Source: Gemmataceae bacterium (GTDB lineage: Bacteria > Planctomycetota > Planctomycetia > Gemmatales > Gemmataceae). From it: a stretch of 48,535 bases of DNA. Made by a program: the position numbers and the translations under genes. The notes under the pieces were generated by a model. That model was given only the letters and a program-made list of their open reading frames with translations. It had not been told where the DNA came from and searched no databases. This document shows positions 33,099-40,946 of the stretch, piece after piece (the first letter of the stretch is position 1; each line of letters starts with the position of its first letter). Where the stretch lies: NCBI GenBank assembly GCA_022842245.1, contig JALHPZ010000039.1, forward strand, positions 1 to 48,535, written 5' to 3'.

Positions 33099-34910
33099 AT
33101 GGAATCTCCCCCGGCCAATTCCGACTCGGTTGCCCCGTTCGAGATCGCCTTGGTCATGGCCGGCGCCATCTCGGCGGGCGCCTATACCGCCGGAGTGATC
33201 GACTTCCTCATCCAGGCGCTGGACGAGTGGGAAGCGGCCAAGGCGATCGCCCGCGATCGCCCGGACGAACCGAGTTCGCGCGAATGTCCGATGCACGGGG
33301 TTCACATCAAGGCGATGGCCGGTTCATCGGCCGGCGGCATGACCGCCGGCCTGGCCGCCGGGCTCCTCGGGATGGAGTTTGAATCCGTCACGGCGCCCCG
33401 TTCGGCCGAAAGCATGGCGGAACCCTGGAACAACACGCTCTACCGGAGTTGGGTGAGCGAGATCGACATCGACCGGTTGCTGGAAACGCGGGATCTCGAT
33501 TCCCGAAACGGACTCCCGGTCCAGTCCCTGCTGGACTCGACCGTCCTCAGGGACATTGCGCGGGACGCGTTCCGTTTCGACCGCCCCGAACGGCGAGCCC
33601 TCAGGCCCTACGTCTCCGACTCCCTCCACGTGTTCGTGACGCTCACTAACCTGCGGGGCGTCCCGTACGCCCCCCACTTCGAGAATTGGCCGAAGCTCCT
33701 GCCGTACGAGATGACCATGCATGCCGACCACATGCACTTCGTCGTCGGAAATGTGGAGCCGGCGGACGGAGATTCGATCTGGCTGAACCCCCGGGATTAC
33801 ACGACGCCCGAGACGTGGGGCGTCCTGCAAGATGCGGCGCTGGCAACCGGCGCGTTCCCGATCGGTCTGGCACCGGTACTCTTGAAGCGGCCCCCGGCGC
33901 ACTACGCCTTTCGACACTGGGTCCGGACGGGCTACCGCTCCGAGAACCCCGGCGGTCACTGGAAGTCGGTCCCGCCGAACTGGCCGTCCGTCGATCAGGC
34001 CGTAAAAGACGGCGAGGCGGCCGGGACGCGGTTCGATTACGAGTTCCTGTGCGTGGATGGCGGCGTGATGAACAACGAGCCCCTCGACCTGGCCCGCCGC
34101 ATCCTCGAAGGTCCCGAAGGAACCGAGGTGGCCGGTGGCGACCGGGCGAATCGTGCCGTGTTGATGGTGCTGCCCTTCCCGAACGGGGACTCGTTCTCGG
34201 CGGAGTACCGGGAGCGGCCGGGAATTCTCGGACTCCTCGCGACGACCTTCCACGCCCTGATCGGCCAGGCGCGGTTCAAGCCGCAAGAATTGGCGATGGC
34301 GAACGATCCGGAGGTCTACAGCCGGTTCCTCGTTGTCCCCCGTCGGGGCTTTCGAAAAGACGGCACCCTCGAACCGCACACGATTGCCTGCGGTTCGCTG
34401 GACGGCTTCGGCGGGTTCCTCTCGCGAAAGTTCCGGGAGCACGATTACCAGTTGGGCCGGCGGAACTGCCAGTGGTTCCTCCGGCACTATTTCGTCCTCC
34501 CATCCGAGGGAGCCGGGGCCAACTCGCTGTTTAAAGATTGGACACCCGAGGCCCGCCGAAAGCACCGCGTCCTCAAGGCGGGCGCGGGCGGATTGAAGGA
34601 CGGGACGGAGTGCGTGCTCCCAGTGCTGCCGATCATCCCGTTGGTCGGCACCGCGGACGAGACAGTCCGGGAGCCGGTGTGGCCGACCCTGACCGCCGCG
34701 GAATTGAAGGCCTTGAAGCCGAAGATCAAGCGCCGCCTCGGCCGCGTCGTCAGCGCGATGATCGATCAGAACGTGAGCGGGTGGTTCTGGGGACCCCTCG
34801 CCCGCCGGACATTGAAGGCGGCCTGGTGGTTCAAGATGGGGTCGGTCACCAATAGCATCTTGAAGAAGATCCGCGACGAATTGACCGAGCGCGGATCGAT
34901 GGCCCAGTAG
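33099..34910 (+). CDS. Patatin-like phospholipase
   Basis: A 603-aa protein; AGGAG lies about 11 bases before the ATG. It carries the patatin Ser-Asp dyad. The N-terminal Gly-rich loop is ALVMAGAISAGAYTAGVIDF. The nucleophile elbow GSSAGG spans residues 75-80, with Ser77 predicted. The catalytic Asp is in VDGGVMNNEP (Asp320). FVTLTNLRGVPY and ALATGAFPIGLAPV are typical surrounding segments. The ~250 residues after the dyad are longer than in simple patatins and unrecognised. No membrane segment is obvious. Patatins hydrolyse lipid acyl esters and serve as effectors in several bacterial immune systems, but no cyclase or sensor is adjacent here. Confidence 0.85.
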   Translation: MESPPANSDSVAPFEIALVMAGAISAGAYTAGVIDFLIQALDEWEAAKAIARDRPDEPSSRECPMHGVHIKAMAGSSAGGMTAGLAAGLLGMEFESVTAPRSAESMAEPWNNTLYRSWVSEIDIDRLLETRDLDSRNGLPVQSLLDSTVLRDIARDAFRFDRPERRALRPYVSDSLHVFVTLTNLRGVPYAPHFENWPKLLPYEMTMHADHMHFVVGNVEPADGDSIWLNPRDYTTPETWGVLQDAALATGAFPIGLAPVLLKRPPAHYAFRHWVRTGYRSENPGGHWKSVPPNWPSVDQAVKDGEAAGTRFDYEFLCVDGGVMNNEPLDLARRILEGPEGTEVAGGDRANRAVLMVLPFPNGDSFSAEYRERPGILGLLATTFHALIGQARFKPQELAMANDPEVYSRFLVVPRRGFRKDGTLEPHTIACGSLDGFGGFLSRKFREHDYQLGRRNCQWFLRHYFVLPSEGAGANSLFKDWTPEARRKHRVLKAGAGGLKDGTECVLPVLPIIPLVGTADETVREPVWPTLTAAELKALKPKIKRRLGRVVSAMIDQNVSGWFWGPLARRTLKAAWWFKMGSVTNSILKKIRDELTERGSMAQ

Positions 34911-35220
34911 TACTCTCGCCCGATTTCGAGACTTTCGTGAACGATCGGGTTTATGAGAATCGAGCGACCAGTGACGGATTCGGCCGTGCGGTCGCGCGGG
35001 CGGGGACCGGCCGTGAAACCGAAGGCGGGCTTCGACGGGCGCGCGATACCGCGGGCGGAGAACGGTGTCGCATTGGGTCCCGGCCGTCGCCGGCGTCGCA
35101 GGGGTTACGACCAAGCCGGGAAGCGCCAGACGGGTTGTCTCCACGCGTCGGGTCGAACCGGCGGATCTACGCGCCGCGCATTCGACTCCGCTGGCTCTCG
35201 GACCGATGCGATCCGCGGCG
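34911..35220. other. Convergent intergenic region
   Basis: About 310 bases between the ends of the plus-strand patatin gene and the minus-strand metallo-beta-lactamase-fold gene. Reading frames here lack protein character. I see no clear intrinsic terminator by eye. Confidence 0.4.
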
Positions 35221-36513
35221 TCAGAACGGAACCTTTTTCAGCAGGTCGATGATGTGCGGCTCGTCCGCCCCGACGACGCGGACCATCTTCGCAAAGGCGG
35301 GGTTCGCCTGGAACAACCCACCCAGACCGTGATCCTTCGCCGACCAGTTGGGACGTACGACCTGGGTCGGCTTCGTCTGTTTCTTCTTCTTTTCCTTGGC
35401 CTGCTCCTTTTCCCAGTCCTTCTTCCGTTCGGCATCGATCTCGGCGACCGGGTAGGTGAGGTGAACCTGGTATCCGGAGTCCCCGCGGGCGGCGAGAAGC
35501 ATCTCGAGCGACTCCCGCTCCGGGTTGCCGTGCTCGCCATCGCCGGAAAAGACGTAGTGCTTGGCAACGATCCGGTCGAAGAACCCCTTCTCGAGGTTGT
35601 TCGAGCTTCCGTGGTGGGGCACCTTGAGTACGTCGACCTTGAGCTTCCCCTTCGGTTTCATCAGGCCGACGAGTTCCAGTCCCTCGAGTATCTTGTCGCC
35701 GCGGGCGTCGCCGGTGAGCAGGATACTCTTCTTGCCCGACCGGACCAGCGCCACGATGCTCGACAGGTTCGGAACCGACGGGTCCACGTATGCCGACAGC
35801 ACGTCCTCCGGCTTCTTTCCCGCCTTCTTGAGTTCCTTCAGCCACGCCCGGTGCTTCCCGCGCAGCGCCTCCACTTCCGGCAACATCGGGCCGACGAACG
35901 TGAACTCGAGGTGGCCATCGAGGTCGAACGGGGCCGACCCCGCTACCGCCACGATGAGTTCCCCGTCGAAGTCCTCGTTCGGAACCACCTGCAGTACGTC
36001 CGCGTCGACGCGCAGTTGCGCCCCCTGTTTGATGCTGGCCAACACCTTGAGCGAGGAACGGACGATTTCTTCGTCAACGTCCGACTGCACCGTCATGTCG
36101 GCGGGCGGGGCGCCGCCCGTGGATGCCTCGCCGAACCGCTTCTCCATGGCGGCGGTCAATTCCTTCGGTGCGTGGTCGATGAGGTTCTCGAAACTGTTGT
36201 GCCAGAGCCGATCGATTCGCGCGAGGCCGTGGTCATTGTCGTCCAGGGCGGTGCGCAGTTCCTTGGTCAGATCGAGGATGCCCTGGATGTGGTCGTCGTC
36301 GACGTGGCTGACCACGAGCAGGTCGATCGGCAGCGGCGTGCCGTCGAGGCCGCGGACATCGCGGATCGACTCGAGCCGCGGCTTCAGGTGCGGCCGGTAG
36401 ACCCCCCGGGGTCCGCCGTCGATCACGGCCAACCGCGGTGCGTTGGCGGGGCCGAAGTGGAGCAACAGGCAGTCGCCCTTTCGGGCGCGCAGAACTTCCA
36501 GGCTGAACAGCAT
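35221..36513 (-). CDS. Metallo-beta-lactamase-fold hydrolase (ComEC-MBL-like)
   Basis: A 430-aa protein. I take ATG 36513 (GGGAGAGGG just upstream) as the start: MLFSLEVLRARKGDCLLLHF. The metal motif reads VVSHVDDDHIQG, where the classical HxHxDH is HxDxDH. LTGDARGDKILEGL and VLKVPHHGSSNN provide the later Asp and His ligands, as in ComEC-like MBL proteins. A Lys/Glu-rich helix (KEQAKEKKKKQTKPTQ) lies near residues 370-390. It begins 17 bases after the stop of the subtilase, on the same strand, so the two are almost certainly co-transcribed. Substrate unknown; nuclease or hydrolase are candidates. Confidence 0.85.
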   Translation of the reverse strand: MLFSLEVLRARKGDCLLLHFGPANAPRLAVIDGGPRGVYRPHLKPRLESIRDVRGLDGTPLPIDLLVVSHVDDDHIQGILDLTKELRTALDDNDHGLARIDRLWHNSFENLIDHAPKELTAAMEKRFGEASTGGAPPADMTVQSDVDEEIVRSSLKVLASIKQGAQLRVDADVLQVVPNEDFDGELIVAVAGSAPFDLDGHLEFTFVGPMLPEVEALRGKHRAWLKELKKAGKKPEDVLSAYVDPSVPNLSSIVALVRSGKKSILLTGDARGDKILEGLELVGLMKPKGKLKVDVLKVPHHGSSNNLEKGFFDRIVAKHYVFSGDGEHGNPERESLEMLLAARGDSGYQVHLTYPVAEIDAERKKDWEKEQAKEKKKKQTKPTQVVRPNWSAKDHGLGGLFQANPAFAKMVRVVGADEPHIIDLLKKVPF

Positions 36514-36530
36514 GGCCCTCTCCCTCGCGG

Positions 36531-38474
36531 TCAGACGGACTGGAGCGCCCGCAGCACGTCGAGCATGCCGCGGCCCTGGAACGTCCGCTCCCGGCCGAGG
36601 TCGGTCGCGGTGTCGCACAGCACCTGCTTGACCCGCCGCGGGCGTCCGATGAGTTCCGAGTACCGGGCCAACAGCATGGCCGCCGCCCCGCTGACGTGCG
36701 GGGCGGCCATGCTGGTGCCGTCGAGGTCGCCCCACTTGTCCCGCTGGAACGGCGCGCGGATCCGCTCGCCGGGTGCGACGAGGTCCGGTTTCACCCTGCC
36801 GTCCCCGGTCGGCCCGCGGCTGGAGAAGTAGCTGACCCCGTACGTGTGCGGCCACGACCGGTGCGTCGAGCCGACGGTGATCACGGTGTCGGCGTTGCCG
36901 GGGTCGGTGATGCTGAAAGCGGCGTATCCGTCGAACGGCGACCCGTCTGCCGTCTCGAAGCTCTTGTACCCGTGGTTCCCGGCCGCCGCCACGACCACGA
37001 CCCCGCTCGCCACCAGCCGCTCGCACTCGTCGCACACCGGCGTCCGGCCGCAAGCGTAGTTCCGGACGTCGTGCGGGATCGACAGGCTCAGGTTCGCGCC
37101 GTTGATCGCTTGCTTCGGGTCCTGGTCGTTCAGGTGGCGGATGAACTGCAGGGCGGAAATGATGGCGAACTCGGTCTCCTTTAAGTCCGCGGAGAGGACG
37201 CGGAAATCGTACAGGCCGATGTCCGGACACATCCCGTCGGCGGCCTCGGCCTCGATGTCCTTGACATCGGCGGCCTTCTTCTTCGCCGCCGCCGCCAACG
37301 CGCCCGTCCGCGAAGCGGCGATGATGCCGGCCACGTGTGTCCCGTGGTCGCCGTTGGGCGGCGTTTCGGGCTTGATCTTGACGAACTTCTCGACCAGGCC
37401 CCAATCGAGCGGCCGCTTGTTCCGGGCGTTCTCCGCCAGCCGAGACAGCGCGTCATCGACGTCGCCCGCCTTCGCTGGCAGAGACGCCAGCCGGCCATCG
37501 GCCAGGATCTTTTCGACGTTTTTCTGCCGCGTGGCGGGCCGGGAGTTGCCGAGCGAGACGATCCGGCGAAGGTCGCGGAAATCGTAACTCGCGCGGACGC
37601 GGCTCTTCCCCGCGGCGTCCGCGAACGCCACGTGGTTCCCGTCGATCCCAGAATCGAGTACCGCCCACGCCAGCTTCTTGCAGCTGACGCCGAACAGCGT
37701 CTTGGCGGCATCCGCCTTGACTGCCGGAATCGAACGGTTCAGCGCCGGCAGGGCCGATCGGTTCACCGATACCTGCCAGACGAGGGGATCGCCCCCCGCG
37801 GCCTTCCCCATCTGCTTGATCACGCGGGCGAGCCGGTCGGCTACGGGTTTCGGCTTCGCCCGCCCGACGAGCTTCAAGGCCTGTTCGGCCGGGCTACCGG
37901 CCGGGCCGGACTCCGGCTCCATATCGGAGGCCCACAGGGTCAGGCCGGCCAACACGATGTGCCGGTGCAACGGCTCGCGCTCCGGGTCGGGATCGACCGT
38001 CGGTTCGACATCCGAAACTTGGCGGTCGAGCCGTCCCTCGAACCACCCGCGGGCGGCCTTCAACGCCCGTTCGACGATTCCCTTCAGCTTGGTCGCCGTG
38101 TACAGGTCGAGGTCGGGCACCGCCCGCTCGGCGTTCCCCGACAGCCGTCCGGTATGCCACCACTTGGTCTTCGGGAGCACGACGCGGAGGAGTTCCTCGA
38201 ACGTCAACCGGGCGGCGATGATGCCCTGGATCGGCGCGACCTGCGCCGGGTCGTCGCCGGAGGGGTCGTCCAGCCCGTCGTCAATGATGCCGGCCAGTTC
38301 TCCGGGATGAACGGAGCGGTGCGGGGTGATGAGCAGGTCGATCCGCTTGTTCGGTTTCTCGGCGTACTTCGCCCACACGTCGCCGAGGATCGGCGTGTCC
38401 TGCAATTGGCGGCGGTCGTCTTGGGGACCGAGGAGGAGGTATTCGACCAGCGGACCGGGAATTGGAATCGCCAC
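36531..38474 (-). CDS. Subtilisin-like serine protease (S8)
   Basis: A 647-aa protein starting MAIPIPGPLVEYLLLGPQDD. The N-terminal ~260 residues are a non-catalytic, probably regulatory region without a signal peptide, so it is likely cytoplasmic. The catalytic triad is visible: WAVLDSGIDGNH (Asp, ~residue 271), NGDHGTHVAGIIAA (His, ~375), LDGTSMAAPHVSGAAA (Ser, ~584), with oxyanion Asn in VVAAAGNHG. A ~90-residue insert lies between Asp and His. It is the first gene of a pair with the MBL-fold hydrolase. A cytoplasmic subtilase coupled to a hydrolase suggests proteolytic activation, which is inference. Confidence 0.88.
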   Translation of the reverse strand: MAIPIPGPLVEYLLLGPQDDRRQLQDTPILGDVWAKYAEKPNKRIDLLITPHRSVHPGELAGIIDDGLDDPSGDDPAQVAPIQGIIAARLTFEELLRVVLPKTKWWHTGRLSGNAERAVPDLDLYTATKLKGIVERALKAARGWFEGRLDRQVSDVEPTVDPDPEREPLHRHIVLAGLTLWASDMEPESGPAGSPAEQALKLVGRAKPKPVADRLARVIKQMGKAAGGDPLVWQVSVNRSALPALNRSIPAVKADAAKTLFGVSCKKLAWAVLDSGIDGNHVAFADAAGKSRVRASYDFRDLRRIVSLGNSRPATRQKNVEKILADGRLASLPAKAGDVDDALSRLAENARNKRPLDWGLVEKFVKIKPETPPNGDHGTHVAGIIAASRTGALAAAAKKKAADVKDIEAEAADGMCPDIGLYDFRVLSADLKETEFAIISALQFIRHLNDQDPKQAINGANLSLSIPHDVRNYACGRTPVCDECERLVASGVVVVAAAGNHGYKSFETADGSPFDGYAAFSITDPGNADTVITVGSTHRSWPHTYGVSYFSSRGPTGDGRVKPDLVAPGERIRAPFQRDKWGDLDGTSMAAPHVSGAAAMLLARYSELIGRPRRVKQVLCDTATDLGRERTFQGRGMLDVLRALQSV

Positions 38475-38715
38475 AGGACCGGCCTCCGCGGCGGGGCGTG
38501 GGAACGTTGGGCCCGCCTACAAGTCCCGGCGGTTGGTCCGTCCGAGCGGGGGGCGACTCGATAGATTAGCAACCACTTTACCTGTTCATCGACCAATCAC
38601 AATCCAAGTTTCCGTGTAGGTATTATGAATTTCAGGACGCTCTCACCGCGCGGTTACTGATTCGATCTTAAGAAAAGCAATTGCATTTACTGATGTTCTT
38701 CGTTTATCGTCTGGC

Positions 38716-39180
38716 ATGAGAAGCAAAGGATCTGCTTCCGAATTGGAAGCCGTGCGGCGGCGGTCGGTTCAAATGGTCCTCGACGGACGGACCCAGGCCG
38801 CAGTCGCCGTCATACTGGGCGTTCATCCCGTCACGGTGGCCATGTGGATGGCCCGCCACCGGGCCGCCGGCGAGGCCGGCCTGGCGTCCCGGCCCACGCC
38901 GGGACGACCCCGCTACCTGACCCCGGCCCAGGAGGAGCAGGTGAAGGCGTGGCTGACCCAGAAGCCGACGGAGCTCGGCTTCCGCACCGATCTCTGGAGC
39001 GCCCGGCGGATCGTCGACTTGATCCGGCGGCACTTCGACGTGACGTTCCATCCCGCCTCGCTGCGGCGGTGGCTCCGCGACCGCGGCTACACGCCCCAGC
39101 GGCCCGCGAAGAAGGCCCGCCAACGCAACGACGAGGCGATCGCCGGGTGGGTGAAGACCGACTGGCCGCGCATTCAATAA
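38716..39180 (+). pseudogene. IS630-type transposase, N-terminal part only
   Basis: A 154-residue frame with the IS630 N-terminal layout: HTH TQAAVAVILGVHPVTVAMWM, a Gly/Pro linker (GLASRPTPGRPRYLTPAQEE), and a second winged-helix part (RIVDLIRRHFDVTFHPASLR, LRDRGYTPQRPAKKARQRND). It stops after TDWPRIQ, where the DDE catalytic domain should begin. A different transposase fragment on the other strand starts within a few bases. Truncated and presumably inactive. Confidence 0.75.
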
Positions 39181-39182
39181 AA

Positions 39183-39557
39183 CTAGGTCGGCAAACGTGA
39201 CTGGTTGAGCTTGTTTTCCAGGTCGTTGAGATAGGCTTGGGGATTATGGCGGAATCGGCGACGCTCGGTGCGACGCTCGCGTCGTTTCTCCAACTCGGCT
39301 CGCTGGGCCTGCCACGCCTTGGGATCGGCCCCGCTGAGTTGCTCGGCGGTCACGTCCTGTCGCCGCGTCGCCATCGAGGCGATCAACTTCACCGACCCCC
39401 GCAACACCAACGACTGACCGGCACCCTTGCGGCCACTCGTGCGACGCTCGTGATACCGATGCGAACCGAACGCCTGCTCCAGGTCGTTGTTCGTCCGCGG
39501 CAACTCCCGCGTGTCGTAGCACGCGAACAACCCCGGCCAGTAACTCCGACTTGCTGT
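39183..39557 (-). pseudogene. Transposase C-terminal fragment
   Basis: Reads YWPGLFACYDTRELPRTNND, LEQAFGSHRYHERRTSGRKG, SLVLRGSVKLIASMATRRQD and a basic C-terminus (RRERRTERRRFRHNPQAYLN). The RTNNDLEQxFGSxRxHERR pattern is common at the C-terminus of a transposase family repeated in planctomycete genomes. The 5' part is missing: upstream of about 39557 the same strand encodes a different, IS5-type transposase. Confidence 0.6.
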
Positions 39558-39574
39558 GTTGAAGACATCCGGGA

Positions 39575-40195
39575 TCAGTGGCGGACGCTGTAGGCGAGCA
39601 CGCGGAGGGCCGCCTCGGCGTCCAGGGTGTTGTCCTTCCGGCTGGTCAGAGCCGACCCGGTGGTCCGCTTCAGTCCGCTCATGAAGGATTCGGCGTGCCA
39701 CCGCTTCCCGTAGGCCTTGGGGACCGTCCCCATCCGCGATCGGAAGTGGCCGCCGATGCCGCCGTCCTTCCGCTTCACCACCGCCGGGATGTAGCTCCGC
39801 ACCTTCCACACCCGGTAGCAGAACTCATGCACTCGCTCGGCGTCGTACCCCTTGTCGGCGAACAGTCGCTTCGGCCGTGCCTTGTCACTCGCCTTGTCGA
39901 GGAGGTCGGCCGCCTCGCTGGTGTCGTGCCGCGGGCCGCGGCTGACGACCAGGCCGAGCGGCAGCAGGCACCCGCAGATGACCACCAGCGACAGCTTCAC
40001 GTACCCCTTGTGCCGGGTGCCCCGGCGGGCCGTGTAGTAGGCGCTGGCGTTCGACGGCTCCATCCCGGTGGCGTCCATCGCCACGTCCTCGATCACCGGC
40101 CCGACCCGCTCGACCACCCGTCCCAACACCCGATCGATGAGGTCGGGGGTGACGGCCCGGTCGGCGAACCGTTGCAGGGTCGAGAAGTCGGGCAT
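39575..40195 (-). pseudogene. IS5-type DDE transposase, N-terminally truncated
   Basis: A 206-residue frame starting MPDFSTLQRFADRAVTPDLI. VIEDVAMDATGMEP carries the first catalytic Asp, KRLFADKGYDAERVHEF the second, and RWHAESFMSGLKRTTG the Glu-containing motif; AYYTARRGTRHKGYVKLSL lies between. The N-terminal ~60-100 residues normal for the family are absent. The sequence meets an IS21-type fragment in opposite orientation at about 40195. All three acidic residues appear present, but without its N-terminus and ends the element is probably dead. Confidence 0.7.
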
Positions 40196-40907
40196 CCATC
40201 AATGGCTCGACGCCGACCGGGCGATGCCCCCGAAGCAGCGTCACACGGCGGAACGGATCTACCAGCGGCTGCGGGATGAGCACGGCTACGCCGGGTGCCG
40301 CAGCATCGTGCGGGCGGCGGTGGCGGAGTGGCGGCAGTCGCGGGCGGAGGTGTTCGTGCCGCTGGCGCAGCGGCCGGGCGAAGCCCAGGCCGACTTCGGC
40401 GCGGCGCAGGCGGTGGTCGCGGGCGAGCGGGTGACGGTGGCGTTCCTCGTGGTGACGCTGCCGTATTCGGATGCGTTCTTCGTGGCGGCGTTCCCGAAGG
40501 AGTGCACCGAGACGTTCCAGGAGGGCCACGCGCGGGCCTTCCGGTACTTCGGCGGCGTACCGACGCGGATCAGCTACGACAACTCGAAGGTCGCGGTGGC
40601 GACGATCGTGGGCACGCGCGCGCGAGTTCTTGCGGCTGACCACCCGCGGTGCAGGGGACGGGAACAGTCCATCCTGGATCCGCTGCATTATCTGGCGGTG
40701 CTGGAACGCAAGCCCGGCGGCTTCGACCATGCCCGGCCCGTGCAGGACTGGCCCCTGCCAGAATGCTTTGCCGTGCTGCGACGAAGGCTGGAGGCGAACG
40801 AGCGCCACGGCACGCGGGCCTCCGACCGCGTCCTGCGGCTGCTGGAGGAACACACCCCGGAGCAACTCGCCGACGCCGTCGAGCACGCGGCCGTATCGCC
40901 GGGCTGA
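40196..40907 (+). pseudogene. istA: IS21 IstA transposase fragment with internal deletion
   Basis: Starts mid-protein (HQWLDADRAMPPKQRHTAER). EAQADFGAAQAVVAGERVTV contains the first catalytic Asp and FGGVPTRISYDNSKVAVATI the second. Around 40620 the frame changes (REFLRL continues in another frame) and a large piece carrying the catalytic Glu is missing. The C-terminal DPLHYLAVLERKPGGFDHAR and LPECFAVLRRRLEANERHGT then resumes. N-terminus lost, internal deletion and frameshift: inactive. No istB follows. Confidence 0.75.
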
Positions 40908-40946
40908 ATCGGAATTACACCAAGCTCCACGCGCGGCGGCGAAGTA

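Noticed and set aside
35065..36831. 588-residue plus-strand frame
   Set aside because: Antisense to the MBL-fold and subtilase genes, whose catalytic motifs are unambiguous.
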